From contig JAVMKC010000092.1 in assembly GCA_031732795.1 (NCBI GenBank), forward strand, positions 3,623-67,622: a DNA stretch of 64,000 bases, written 5' to 3'. This DNA comes from Accumulibacter sp031732795. Its GTDB lineage: Bacteria; Pseudomonadota; Gammaproteobacteria; Burkholderiales; Rhodocyclaceae. Shown here in pieces: positions 1 through 9,070 of this stretch. A program made the translations under genes and the position numbers. The stretch's first letter is position 1; every line of letters begins with the position of its first letter. The notes beneath the pieces were generated by a model. The model had not been told where the DNA came from and ran no database searches. It worked only from the letters and a program-made list of their open reading frames with translations.

Positions 1-80
1 CCTTCGCCGAATTTCAAGGAAACGTTTTCGAAAAGGGGTTTGGCCCCGAACTGGATGGTGATGTTATTGGCGACAAGCAC
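1..80 (-). CDS. ABC-F family ATPase, N-terminal fragment (window edge)
   Basis: Only the first 26 or so codons are present and the gene runs off the left edge. The predicted start VLVANNITIQFGAKPLFENV closely resembles the N-terminus of YbiT/EttA-type ABC-F ATPases, soluble twin-ABC proteins that act on the ribosome. The start is a GTG at 80, chosen because GAGG sits seven bases upstream. The Walker motifs lie outside the window, so the subfamily is inferred only from this N-terminus. Confidence 0.7.
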   Translation of the reverse strand, partial: MLVANNITIQFGAKPLFENVSLKFGE

Positions 81-345
81 AAAGAAACCTCGTAAAAATC
101 ATTGATTTGCTTAAGCCTCTCATTGTACTCCAGAGTGCCGCGACAACGCTGGACGGTTTCGAAATCGAAGCGTAACGGCTTGATGCAACGGCTAACACAA
201 GCGCAAGACCTCGATTGGGCACTTTCGGAGGCGTCACCTGCGGGGCGAGTTCACGGATCTGAAGATAACCCGTTTATTCGTTTCCGCGCTCCTGCCATCT
301 TCCAGCTCCGCGTTCGCCGCTGGATTGCCCCATCGACTCTTGCAT

Positions 346-1632
346 TCAGACCGTCACCAGCCGGTTATTGACCATCGACAGCCGCTCGCTGAGTACGGAC
401 AGAAATGCCTGGTAAAAATGCATTCGACAGGCTTCGGACGTGGTTTTGAAATCGGTGGCGGGAATTTTGAGCAGGCGGCTGTCGGTCAACGTCACGATGT
501 CCGCCCCTCGCTTCGGTGAGGATTTGCCAATCACCGCCATTTCGCCGAAGCATTCGCCGGGGGTCAGAATATCGAGCATCAAGCCATTCTTCAGAACTTT
601 CAATTCGCCGGCAACGAGAAAATAGAAGCTGTCGCCGGCTTGGCCATCCTCGATGATCGTCGTCCCGGCGGGTGTCGTGCCCCATTCCGAGATACGGACG
701 ACCTCCCAGATTTCGGCATCCGAAAAATCTTCGAAGAAAGGGAAGGAACGCAAGGTGTCGAATTTTTCGAAATCGGTGATCTGGCTGACGGGGAGGACGG
801 AACGCCGGTCGCTGAAAGCTTTCGCCAGATCGCTGCCGAATTCGCGCCAGTTGCGATAGCGTTTGTTGAGTTTCTTCTGCATCGCGCGCAGGACGATGGC
901 GTCGAGTGACGGCGGGATGTCGCTCCGCCAGTATGAGGGCTTGCGCGGCTCGGAGTTGATGATCTGGTAGATCATGTCGTAGCTGTTGCGACCCTGGAAA
1001 GGCAACTGGCCAGTGAGCAATTGATACATCACCACGCCGAGCGAATAGATGTCGGTGCGGTGATCGAGATGGAGTTCCTTGACCTGCTGCGGTGACATGT
1101 ACGCCGGTGAGCCGACACCGGTGACCAGCGTGCGGTCCGGCGAGCCGATGATCGCGGTGCCGAAATCGGAAATCTTGATGTCGCCGACCTTCGGATCCGG
1201 TCCGACCAGCAGGATGTTGGCTGGTTTGATGTCGCGGTGGATGATGTCGGACTGCACCGCGAAATTTAGCGCACGCGTGCATTTGAAGATGATTTCGACC
1301 ACTCGCTCGATCGGCAGCAGTTTGTCAGCCGTACAGTGATTTTCGAGCGTGCCGCCGGCGACATGCTCCATGACGACGTAGCATAGATGCTCTTCGACGA
1401 CGGCATCGTAGGTCTGGACGATGTGCGGATGCAGCAACTTGCCAACCAGCGCCGCTTCGTTGAGGAAAAGGTGCTTGTACAGTTGCCCGCGATTCTGGTC
1501 GCGCAGAATGCCGGGAAAGGCGACCTTGATCGCCACTTTGCGCTGGGTGAAGGGATCGATGCCGAGATAAACGGTCGATGTCGCGCCGTGGCCGATTTCG
1601 TTGATCAGCTCATATTTGCCGACTTTTTCCAT
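346..1632 (-). CDS. Ser/Thr protein kinase with C-terminal cyclic-nucleotide-binding domain
   Basis: A 428-residue Hanks-type kinase. The N-terminal catalytic domain (about residues 5-270) shows the glycine loop IGHGATSTVYLG, the VAIKVA lysine, the catalytic loop HRDIKPANIL, the metal-binding DFG and the activation segment SPAYMSPQQ, so it should be active. Residues about 290-415 look like a cNMP-binding (Crp-like) fold, with GDSFYFLVAGELKVL and a PGECFGEMAVIG phosphate-binding cassette-like stretch. No membrane segment is visible, so it is likely a cytosolic kinase gated by a small ligand. It lies 23 bp downstream of argH on the same strand and may share its transcript. Substrate and ligand are unknown. 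Confidence 0.9.
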   Translation of the reverse strand: MEKVGKYELINEIGHGATSTVYLGIDPFTQRKVAIKVAFPGILRDQNRGQLYKHLFLNEAALVGKLLHPHIVQTYDAVVEEHLCYVVMEHVAGGTLENHCTADKLLPIERVVEIIFKCTRALNFAVQSDIIHRDIKPANILLVGPDPKVGDIKISDFGTAIIGSPDRTLVTGVGSPAYMSPQQVKELHLDHRTDIYSLGVVMYQLLTGQLPFQGRNSYDMIYQIINSEPRKPSYWRSDIPPSLDAIVLRAMQKKLNKRYRNWREFGSDLAKAFSDRRSVLPVSQITDFEKFDTLRSFPFFEDFSDAEIWEVVRISEWGTTPAGTTIIEDGQAGDSFYFLVAGELKVLKNGLMLDILTPGECFGEMAVIGKSSPKRGADIVTLTDSRLLKIPATDFKTTSEACRMHFYQAFLSVLSERLSMVNNRLVTV

Positions 1633-1655
1633 CCGGCGAGTCGGGCGGCAAACCG

Positions 1656-3041
1656 CTAACGCTGACGCGCGCGCGCAACCGCCGCCAGCACCTGCGTCGG
1701 AGCCGTGCCGCCGAAATGCGCGCGCGCGGCCAGCGAACCGTCAATGGTCAATACGTTGGCGACATCGGCGTCGATCAGCGGTGAAAATTGCTGCAATTCA
1801 GCCAACGGCAGTTGTGCCAGATCGAGCCGCAAGTCTTCGGCCCGGCGGACCGCCAAGCCGACCACTTCGTGAGCGTCACGGAAAGGCAGGCCTTTGCGAG
1901 TCAGATAATCAGCCAGATCGGTGGCGGTGGCGAAACCTTGCTGCAACGCCGTCCGCATCCGCTCCGGGTTGACGCTGATGCCAGGAATCATTTCGACGAA
2001 AATCCGCAAGGTGTCGCTGACCGTATCGACGGTGTCGAACAGAGGCTCCTTGTCTTCCTGGTTGTCCTTGTTGTACGCCAACGGCTGGGCTTTCATCAAC
2101 GTCAGCAAACCCAGCAGGTGGCCATAGACCCGACCGGTCTTGCCGCGGGCCAGTTCGGGAACATCGGGATTCTTCTTCTGCGGCATGATCGAGCTGCCGG
2201 TGCAGAAACGGTCGGCAATGCGGATGAAGCCGAAGCAGGGGTTCATCCACAGCACCAGTTCCTCGGAAAAACGCGACAGATGCATCATCACCAGCGCGCT
2301 GGCGGAACAGAATTCGATGGCGAAATCGCGGTCGGACACCGCATCCAGCGAATTCTCGCAGACTGCTTCGAAACCGAGCGTTTGCGCCACCCAGTGGCGG
2401 TCGATCGGGTAAGTGGTGCCGGCCAGGGCGGCGGCGCCGAGCGGCAAGCGGTTGGTGCGGCGGCGGCAGTCGGTGTAACGCTCCGCATCGCGGCGGATCA
2501 TTTCATGGTAGGCCAGCAGGTGATGACCAAAAGTGACCGGCTGCGCCACTTGCAGGTGCGTGAAACCGGGCAAGGGCGTTGCCGCTTCCTTTTCGGCCAG
2601 ATCGAGCAGGCGGTGCTGGAAAGTCTCCAGCAGTCCGAGCAGGTCGTCGATGGCGTCGCGCAGATACAGCCGAATATCGGTGGCCACTTGATCGTTACGC
2701 GAGCGACCGGTGTGCAGGCGCTTGCCGGCGTCGCCGATCAACGCGGTCAATCGCTTTTCGATGTTCAGATGCACGTCTTCGAGGTCGAGCGACCAGACGA
2801 ATTGACCGGATTCGATTTCCGACGCCACCTGCGCCATGCCGCGTTCGATGGCCGTCAGGTCGTCGCCGCTGATGATCCCCTGCCTGGCGAGCATGGCCGC
2901 GTGCGCCAGCGAGGCGCGGATATCCTGTCGCCACATCCGCTGGTCAAATGCCACTGAAGCCGTGTAACGTTTGACCAATTCCGTCATCGGCTCGGCAAAA
3001 CGGCCGGCCCAAGTGTATTGCGGGGAATCCGATTGGCTCAT
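1656..3041 (-). CDS. argH: argininosuccinate lyase
   Basis: 461 residues, the usual length for ArgH. It splits argininosuccinate into arginine and fumarate, the last step of arginine synthesis. The fumarase/aspartase superfamily signature GSSIMPQKKNPDVPE is intact, including the catalytic serine loop, and HTGRSRNDQVATD, TPLPGFTHLQ and LGAAALAGTTYPIDR are present. The start ATG is followed by SQSDSPQYTWAGRFAEP, a normal ArgH N-terminus. It is divergent from the algZ-like gene and precedes the kinase gene. Confidence 0.97.
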   Translation of the reverse strand: MSQSDSPQYTWAGRFAEPMTELVKRYTASVAFDQRMWRQDIRASLAHAAMLARQGIISGDDLTAIERGMAQVASEIESGQFVWSLDLEDVHLNIEKRLTALIGDAGKRLHTGRSRNDQVATDIRLYLRDAIDDLLGLLETFQHRLLDLAEKEAATPLPGFTHLQVAQPVTFGHHLLAYHEMIRRDAERYTDCRRRTNRLPLGAAALAGTTYPIDRHWVAQTLGFEAVCENSLDAVSDRDFAIEFCSASALVMMHLSRFSEELVLWMNPCFGFIRIADRFCTGSSIMPQKKNPDVPELARGKTGRVYGHLLGLLTLMKAQPLAYNKDNQEDKEPLFDTVDTVSDTLRIFVEMIPGISVNPERMRTALQQGFATATDLADYLTRKGLPFRDAHEVVGLAVRRAEDLRLDLAQLPLAELQQFSPLIDADVANVLTIDGSLAARAHFGGTAPTQVLAAVARARQR

Positions 3042-3186
3042 GAATAGGCAGGTTCCTGGGCTAGAATCATTCGTAGAACCTTCAACAAAATCCGGCTCCG
3101 TCTGGAAACCTCCCCTTCAGGGGGATAATAGTCCGGTTTGAGAGGGATGACCTCTCCCGAGTTTTTCGTCCAGTTACGGGCGTGGA

Positions 3187-4245
3187 TTGAAACATCAGGC
3201 GCCACTTCGAGTGACGACAAGTATAAAACAAAACCTCGCGGCCCAGCCGCTGCCGGATTTCCGCAACTTCGGCGTCGTCTTGCGCACCCTGGTCGGCGTC
3301 AATCTGCTGACACTCGTCGCGGCGCTGGTGCAAAGCGACGAAGTCGGCCGGAGCATGCAGCGCTATCTCGATCTGGCGCTGTGGGTGCAGCCGCTGTTGC
3401 TGTTCAATCTGGCGCTGCTGGCGCTGCTGAGCAAGATGCTGGCTCGCGTTCCCTTGTGGCTGGCACAGGCATTGATCGTATTGCAGTGCGGTCTTTCGGC
3501 GGCGATGCTCTATGATTTCTGGCGCTTCCTGCAGTTTGTCGATGGCGGCGGACAACGGCTGCTGCGCGCTGGCGTGCTGGGTGCGTTGGCCGCGTACGCG
3601 ATGCTGATTTATTTCGCCTGGCGGGCACAAGCGTTGTCGCCGGCACTGGTGGAAGCGCGTCTGCAAGCGCTGACGGCCCGCATCCGGCCGCATTTTCTGT
3701 TCAACAGTCTGAATGCGGTGCTGTCGTTGATCCGCAGCGAACCCAAGCGTGCCGAGGAAGCGCTCGAGGAACTGGCCGACCTGTTCCGCGCCCTGATGCG
3801 CGACCATCGCGAGTTGGTGAGCCTGGCCGATGAAATGGCGTTGTGCCGTCAATACCTCGATCTGGAAAAGCTGCGTCTGGCTGAGCGCCTGCACATCGAT
3901 TGGCAGATTACCGATGATCTGCCGGGCGAATTGAAAGTACCGCCGCTCCTGGTGCAGCCCTTGCTCGAAAACGCCATTTACCACGGCATCGAACCGGCCG
4001 GCGAACCCGGCACGGTCCGGATCCGCATGACCCGCAAAAGCGATCGACTGCATGTCGAACTGACCAATCCCTGCCACGGCGGCAGCCAGATGAGTCGTGG
4101 CAACCGGATGGCGCTCGACAATATCCGCGAACGGCTCGCCTTGCACTACGACCTCGAGGCAAGCCTGGAAACCGGCGAGACGACGCGAGGCGACGGCACG
4201 CGTGAATACCGGGTCCATATCGCGCTGCCTTGCCGCAGCCGATGA
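3187..4245 (+). CDS. AlgZ/LytS-type sensor histidine kinase
   Basis: About 352 residues. Four hydrophobic segments fill the first 150 residues. A His_kinase domain of the LytS/AlgZ type follows, with the phosphoacceptor motif RIRPHFLFNSLNAVLSLIR and the ATP-binding PLLVQPLLENAIYHGIEPAG. Such kinases sense envelope or extracellular signals and phosphorylate LytTR regulators; the next gene encodes one and overlaps it by ATGA. The start is uncertain: TTG at 3187 is the longest choice, and GTG at 3211 is an alternative because the TTG sits inside a CRISPR-repeat-like stretch. Two small hairpins lie at about 3110-3160 in the argH-algZ gap. Confidence 0.88.
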   Translation: MKHQAPLRVTTSIKQNLAAQPLPDFRNFGVVLRTLVGVNLLTLVAALVQSDEVGRSMQRYLDLALWVQPLLLFNLALLALLSKMLARVPLWLAQALIVLQCGLSAAMLYDFWRFLQFVDGGGQRLLRAGVLGALAAYAMLIYFAWRAQALSPALVEARLQALTARIRPHFLFNSLNAVLSLIRSEPKRAEEALEELADLFRALMRDHRELVSLADEMALCRQYLDLEKLRLAERLHIDWQITDDLPGELKVPPLLVQPLLENAIYHGIEPAGEPGTVRIRMTRKSDRLHVELTNPCHGGSQMSRGNRMALDNIRERLALHYDLEASLETGETTRGDGTREYRVHIALPCRSR

Positions 4246-5045
4246 TCATGTCCAGCGGATCATCTGCTCAGCCGCCGCCCGAGCCGTTCACGCTGGTGAT
4301 CGTAGACGACGAAGCGCCGGCCCGCGCCCGCTTGCGCGACTTGCTGGCCGATATCCATGCCGAGCTTCCGCACCGGATCGTCGGCGAAGCCGATAGCGGT
4401 TTGCACGCCTTGGAGGTGATCACCAGCCAGCCGGTCGACGTCGCGCTGGTCGACATCCGCATGCCGGTGATGGACGGCCTGGAACTGGCGCAGCATCTGT
4501 CCCGCTGCCAGCCGGCCCCAGCGGTGATTTTCGTCACCGCCTACGATGCCTATGCGGTACAGGCGTTCGAACTCAACGCCATCGACTATCTGCTGAAGCC
4601 GGTACGCGCAACGCGTCTGCAAGCGGCCTTGCAGAAGGCGATGCTACGGCGAAGTCCGCCGAGCGGCGAGCAACTGGCCCTTTTGCGACAGGCCGCCCGT
4701 ACCCACCTGTCCTGCCACGAGCGTGGCCGCGTGCTGTTGATCGCGGTCAGCGAGATCATCTATTTGAAGGCGGACCGAAAATACGTTACCGCGCGCACCC
4801 GGGAGCGTGAATTTTTAATCGACGATTCGCTGGCTCAACTCGAAGAGGAATTCGCCGACCGCTTCATCCGTCTGCATCGCAGCGTGCTGGTGGCCAAAGA
4901 CGCGATCATCGGCTTCGAACGCAGCCATCTCGACGACAACGAGGCGCAGTGGCAGGCGATTTTGCACAATATTCCCGACCGTCTGCCGGTCAGCCGGCGG
5001 CAATGGTCGCTGGTCAGAGGTTATGCCCGCCGGTCGGGAAGTTGA
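4242..5045 (+). CDS. AlgR-type LytTR response regulator
   Basis: 267 residues from the ATG at 4242, which overlaps the kinase stop codon (ATGA); ATG at 4248 is an alternative. The receiver domain (about residues 15-130) has the acidic pair VIVDDEAPAR, the phospho-acceptor aspartate in ALVDIRMPVMDG, the threonine/alanine region FVTAYDAYAV and the lysine in LLKPV. The C-terminal part is a LytTR DNA-binding domain (LIAVSEIIYLKADRKYV ... FIRLHRSVLVAKDAI). With the preceding kinase it forms a complete AlgZ/AlgR-like system. Target genes cannot be read from the window. Confidence 0.93.
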   Translation: MIMSSGSSAQPPPEPFTLVIVDDEAPARARLRDLLADIHAELPHRIVGEADSGLHALEVITSQPVDVALVDIRMPVMDGLELAQHLSRCQPAPAVIFVTAYDAYAVQAFELNAIDYLLKPVRATRLQAALQKAMLRRSPPSGEQLALLRQAARTHLSCHERGRVLLIAVSEIIYLKADRKYVTARTREREFLIDDSLAQLEEEFADRFIRLHRSVLVAKDAIIGFERSHLDDNEAQWQAILHNIPDRLPVSRRQWSLVRGYARRSGS

Positions 5046-5506
5046 CCGGCCATCGTTTCTGAGGAGGTGAGGGACGATGAGACATGGCGGCGGCTGACTT
5101 TCAGCCACGATTTGTGCGCATTCAGCAATACCAGACTATGCGCCACATAATCGTTCGACGAAATCTCGTCGGCGGCGTAGCGTTGCAACAATGCCAGCCA
5201 GCGTGAGTGAATCGCGCAGGGCTTGCCTGCGGTACGGGAAGCCAGCGGGCAATCGGCGCAACGGCTGTGGGTCAGCGTGGCCACCGCCGCCTGCTTCTGC
5301 CATTGCTGGCGATAATTCCGGGCGTTGGTCTCGATCCATTGGATGGCGCGCTGCTCGTGCTCTTCGACGGGGAATTGATTGACGTACGCCTGGATCGTGG
5401 CGATCTGACGACAGAAAAACTCGCTGTCGGTGTATCCGGATTCGGCCGGGGGAGTGCCGACGAAACGGGTGATCAGCGCCAAGGTGGGATCATCGACGAT
5501 GTACAT
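5021..5506 (-). CDS. conserved hypothetical protein with Cys pairs
   Basis: 161 residues from the ATG beginning MYIVDDPTLALITRFVG; an upstream ATG at 5527 would add seven residues. I do not recognise a named domain. It is soluble and mostly helical in appearance, with a cysteine-containing stretch SRCADCPLASRTAGKPCAIH (CxxC plus a later Cys/His) that could bind a metal. It converges on and overlaps the algR-like gene by 25 bp tail to tail. No function is assigned. Confidence 0.7.
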   Translation of the reverse strand: MYIVDDPTLALITRFVGTPPAESGYTDSEFFCRQIATIQAYVNQFPVEEHEQRAIQWIETNARNYRQQWQKQAAVATLTHSRCADCPLASRTAGKPCAIHSRWLALLQRYAADEISSNDYVAHSLVLLNAHKSWLKVSRRHVSSSLTSSETMAGQLPDRRA

Positions 5507-5547
5507 GCGTCTCTTTCCTGCAAACAACGGACCTCGCTAAAATACCA

Positions 5548-5575
5548 CGATTGCTGCGCTGCAGCAATCGTTTTT
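5548..5575 (+). terminator. intrinsic terminator (plus-strand orientation)
   Basis: A perfect 10-bp stem (CGATTGCTGC / GCAGCAATCG) with a GCT loop is followed directly by TTTTT. Read on the plus strand it would end transcripts coming from the algZR-like operon after they cross the antisense hypothetical gene. On the minus strand it would lie in the leader of that gene. Confidence 0.65.
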
Positions 5576-5716
5576 CCTTTGCGTTTTCCTTTGCGTGCGT
5601 ATCCACTCGGATTGGCTAGGGCTCTGTTGTTATCTGCTGGGAAGCGGTGAACGTCTGTGCCAAATGTCAGCGAGCAGATCTGCCGACGCGAGGATCGGCG
5701 AATGGACCACCGAAAT

Positions 5717-6877
5717 TCATTCCTCTGGAAATTCCAGCGCCAACTGGCCTTGTCGCGAGGCGACCGGCGCCGACGAAGAGCGGATGGCGCTCAGCGTACC
5801 AACGCGCACGCCGAGCAAGCGCAAGCGCCGATCGATGGTGATGCGTCGCAGGCACTCGCCGGCGGCACGGCGGATGGCTGGCGCCTCGCCGATCGCCGTC
5901 GGCAGGGTCAGGTCACGCGTCACGGTTTCGAAGTCCGCGAAGCGCAATTTGATACCGATCGTCCGGCCGAGATAGCCCTTGTGGCGCAGATCGTCGGCGA
6001 CCCGCTCACAAAGCTCCGAAAAAATCTCGCGGAGCACCTGGCGATCGCTGCGGACATCCAGATCACGCTCGAACGTCGTTTCCCGGCTGATCGATTTCGG
6101 TTCGTGAGTGGTGACCAGCGGTCGATCGTCCAGGCCGTGCGCGGCGTCGTGCAGCCAGCTGCCAGAGCCTTCACCGAATCGATGTTGCAATAAACGCCGT
6201 TCGGTGCGCGCCAGATCGCCAATGGTCTGGATACCCATCGTCTGCAGTCGTTCGCCGGCTTTCGGTCCGATGCCATTGATCTTGCGCACCGGCAGCGGCC
6301 AGATTCGCGAAGCGAGTTCATCGTCGGCGAGAATCGTCAAACCGTCCGGCTTGTCGAGGTCGGAACACAGCTTGGCCAACAGCTTGTTGGCGGCGATGCC
6401 GATCGAACACGACAGACCGGTGGCCTGGCGTACCGCATCCTTCAACGACTGCGCCAGCGGCCGGCTTTGTTCAGTGAATTCAGTGAGATCGAGATAGATT
6501 TCATCGATGCCACGGTCCTCGATCACCGGCACGATCTCCGCAACTGCCGCCTTGAACAGCCGTGAATAGTGGCGATAGGCCGCGAAGTCCGCCGGCAACA
6601 AAATCACTTCCGGAGCCAGCCGCGCCGCTTTCATGATCCCCATGCCGGAAAAGACGCCCAGCGCCCGCGCTTCATAGGTCGCGGTGGTCAACACGCCGCG
6701 GCCGACATAGTCGCGCAACCGCGCCCAGCGCGGCGTGCCGTCGGCCGATGATCCTTCAGAGCCAACCCGGCTGCCGCCGATCGCCACCGCCTGCCCGCGG
6801 AGTTGTGGATAGCGCAATAATTCGACGGATGCAAAAAACGCATCCATGTCCAGGTGCGCGATACGCCGGGGTGGCAT
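5717..6877 (-). CDS. dinB: DNA polymerase IV (Y-family translesion polymerase)
   Basis: 386 residues from the ATG giving MPPRRIAHLDMDAFFASVE; longer in-frame starts add sequence that does not look like DinB. The catalytic aspartate motif HLDMDAFFASVE, the YEARALGVFSGM fingers region, the second acidic site IDEIYLDLTEF and the SCSIGIAANKLLAK element are all present. A helix-hairpin-helix stretch (VRKINGIGPKAGERLQTMG) and a C-terminal little-finger domain follow. It copies past damaged bases. The C-terminus PEE lacks an obvious QLxLF clamp motif, but QLALEF close to the end fits that role. Confidence 0.95.
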   Translation of the reverse strand: MPPRRIAHLDMDAFFASVELLRYPQLRGQAVAIGGSRVGSEGSSADGTPRWARLRDYVGRGVLTTATYEARALGVFSGMGIMKAARLAPEVILLPADFAAYRHYSRLFKAAVAEIVPVIEDRGIDEIYLDLTEFTEQSRPLAQSLKDAVRQATGLSCSIGIAANKLLAKLCSDLDKPDGLTILADDELASRIWPLPVRKINGIGPKAGERLQTMGIQTIGDLARTERRLLQHRFGEGSGSWLHDAAHGLDDRPLVTTHEPKSISRETTFERDLDVRSDRQVLREIFSELCERVADDLRHKGYLGRTIGIKLRFADFETVTRDLTLPTAIGEAPAIRRAAGECLRRITIDRRLRLLGVRVGTLSAIRSSSAPVASRQGQLALEFPEE

Positions 6878-6908
6878 GCGGTCAGTCCAACAACGACTTG
6901 CGGTCCGA

Positions 6909-8120
6909 TCAGTAAAGCAGGAATCGGCGACGCGCTTCCAGCCACAGCCTTTCGTCGGCCCGGGCCAGCGCATCGAGATCCTCCGGTACCGCCTGCGGAT
7001 CGTCTACCCATTCGCGGAGCAGCGGCGAACCGTTGATCAGATCGATCGCCAGACGGTCGAACTCATATTCGTAGGCAAAATCCCGCCACAAGGGATACTC
7101 CGGCTGCAGTTCCCGCAACGCTTTGAACGCCAGACAGATCAGTCGCCAAGGGCGGAAGTTCGTCGGCTGGTAGCCCGGATGGTCGACATGGATTTGCAGC
7201 CCCTGGCACAGCGTGCCGGCGTGTTTATGGAAGGTCGGATCGAACCAGCACTCGCGCAGATGACCGCCCGACAACCATTCCGGCGCCAGGGCGACCATCC
7301 GGGCGAGCAGTTGCCGCGCATCGATATCCGGTGCGCCGAAAAGCTCCAGCGGTCGCGTCGTGCCGCGTCCTTCCGACAAGGTCGTTCCTTCGAGCAGCAC
7401 GCTGCCGGCGTAGCAGCGCGCCATCGACAGATTCGCCGCGTTTGGACTGGGGTTGACCCAACTCCGTTGCTCGAGCGGCCAGCCGAAGCCCGGCGCGGCG
7501 TCCGGCTGCCAGCCGCGCATCGTGATCACTTTGCACGTCACGTCCAGACGCAAAACGTCGACGAACCAGTGCGCCAACTCGCCAAGCGTCAACCCGTGAC
7601 GCATCGGCAACGCGCCGGCGCCGACGAAACTCTCCCAGCCCGAACGCAGCAGCAGGCCCTCCACCGGCCGGCCAGCCGGGTTCGGACGGTCGAGAACCCA
7701 AACCTCCTTGCCGTGTTCGGCGGCGGCCTCGAGGACATAACGCAGCGTGGTGATGAAGGTGTAAATCCGGCATCCCAGATCCTGCAGGTCGATCAGCAGC
7801 ACATCGAAGGTGTCCATCATCGCCGGCGTCGGCCGGCGTACTTCGCCATAAAGACTGAACACCGGGATGCCGTGTCGCGGATCGAAAAAATCCGGCGACT
7901 CGATCATATTGTCCTGTTTATCGCCGCGTAAACCGTGCTGCGGGCCGAAAGCGGCGGTGATTTTCAAATCCGGCAGCGCCGCCAGCGCGTCCAGGGCATG
8001 CGTCAGATCAGCGGTAACCGACGCCGGATGCGCCAATAACGCCAGGCGTCGGCTGCGCAAGGGCCGACGCAAAGCCTCGTCGTCGAGCAGGCGATCGAGA
8101 CCAAAATCGATGACCGACAT
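6909..8120 (-). CDS. NamZ-type (DUF1343) exo-beta-N-acetylmuramidase-like protein
   Basis: 403 residues with the DUF1343/YbbC family pattern: LLAHPASVT near the N-terminus, FGPQHGLRGDKQDNMIES, PVFSLYGEVRRPT, LLIDLQDLGCRIYTFITTL and LDRPNPAGRPVEG. Characterised NamZ proteins remove terminal N-acetylmuramic acid from peptidoglycan fragments. No signal peptide is visible, so this one is probably cytosolic or exported another way. It is separated from dinB by about 30 bp on the same strand. Confidence 0.88.
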   Translation of the reverse strand: MSVIDFGLDRLLDDEALRRPLRSRRLALLAHPASVTADLTHALDALAALPDLKITAAFGPQHGLRGDKQDNMIESPDFFDPRHGIPVFSLYGEVRRPTPAMMDTFDVLLIDLQDLGCRIYTFITTLRYVLEAAAEHGKEVWVLDRPNPAGRPVEGLLLRSGWESFVGAGALPMRHGLTLGELAHWFVDVLRLDVTCKVITMRGWQPDAAPGFGWPLEQRSWVNPSPNAANLSMARCYAGSVLLEGTTLSEGRGTTRPLELFGAPDIDARQLLARMVALAPEWLSGGHLRECWFDPTFHKHAGTLCQGLQIHVDHPGYQPTNFRPWRLICLAFKALRELQPEYPLWRDFAYEYEFDRLAIDLINGSPLLREWVDDPQAVPEDLDALARADERLWLEARRRFLLY

Positions 8121-8153
8121 TCAGCAATCCTCAAGTGGTGACGGGCGATAGTT

Positions 8154-8318
8154 CCAGGAGTCTATCGGACTTGAGCAATCGTCGCGGTCGGCAGGGGAAC
8201 GCAAGGACAGTTTTGCCGATTTCGAGGCATATGACGGACCCATGCACGGGAAATCGGGAAAAATGGGCCGTTTCCCAACAGCGCAATCGATCAGTCTCAA
8301 GGCCGACAGGCTCCCAGG
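8154..8318. repeat. 165-bp dispersed repeat with inverted ends (copy A)
   Basis: The two ends form an imperfect inverted repeat of about 22 bp (left CCAGGAGTCTATCGGACTTG; right, as reverse complement, CCTGGGAGCCTGTCGGCCTT). The interior matches the copy at 53381-53545, which has the same length. There is no coding capacity, so it resembles a MITE or REP-type unit. Its right end overlaps the tail of the DOMON-like gene and supplies that gene's stop codon. Confidence 0.7.
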
Positions 8319-8866
8319 ACGAATCCGTCGCGGTGATGAAAATCAGGACGCGCCGCGGGATGGCGCAGCGCCCAGTAACTGTGTCGGCCGTCGAGCACAT
8401 CGGCCGCCTCGACCACCGCCGCGAGCCCGATCTGCAGCGGGCCACCGCTCGGCAACGCGGCACCGGCAATGAGCGCCGTCAATTCGAGCCGCCCGGCGGA
8501 GCACTCGCTGACGATCGTCGGCGGAGCCAGATGCTCGAAGAGCGCCGTCGACGGGTCTCGCTGCCGATACGCCGTGAACGCGTAAGCCGCCCATTCTCCC
8601 GACGGCGAAAAATTGAACTCGCGGTACGCCGCTTCGCCGGCCACACCGACGAAAAGTTCGAAGCAGGTCGTTTCCCACAAGCCATCGGCGGGAGCCGGTG
8701 TTCGAGGCTCCGGAATGCGCAGCCGGACGATGTCGCCGCGCAGCCGGAAAGCGACCGCCAGATCAGCGTCGGCGGTAAACCACGCTTGCGCATCCAGCGA
8801 ACGCACCATCGGCGCCGCAGTGGCCGGATGGGCTTGCAAGGTCAACGGAAGATCGGACGGGCACAT
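8297..8866 (-). CDS. DOMON-like domain protein
   Basis: 189 residues matching the single-domain DOMON-like proteins of proteobacteria: a beta-rich protein with VRLRIPEPRTP, DGLWETTCFELFVG and YREFNFSPSGEWAAYAF. DOMON-type folds bind haem or sugars, but the ligand of this family is not established. No signal peptide is apparent. The last few residues (GACRP and the stop) lie inside repeat copy A, so the gene's 3' end was probably remodelled by that insertion. Confidence 0.8.
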   Translation of the reverse strand: MCPSDLPLTLQAHPATAAPMVRSLDAQAWFTADADLAVAFRLRGDIVRLRIPEPRTPAPADGLWETTCFELFVGVAGEAAYREFNFSPSGEWAAYAFTAYRQRDPSTALFEHLAPPTIVSECSAGRLELTALIAGAALPSGGPLQIGLAAVVEAADVLDGRHSYWALRHPAARPDFHHRDGFVLGACRP

Positions 8867-9070
8867 GGACAGGTCGCAAGGTGACGAATGCGGGCCATTT
8901 TATCGCCACCGACCGACGACACGGCGGAAAAGGTCGTTCAGCCGCCCGCTTTGCCAAGCCTCCCAGCTGAAGAAAAAATGCGCCAGTCGGGAACGGTCAT
9001 TGGCAACACATTATTTGGCCGACTGTCCCCGACCGTCCGGCAACCGCGTCCGTCCGGTCAGGCCGTCCCA

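Noticed and set aside
3082..4218. Long minus-strand open frame opposite the sensor kinase
   Set aside because: Gln/Arg/His-rich shadow of the real plus-strand kinase; no protein-family pattern and no start signal.
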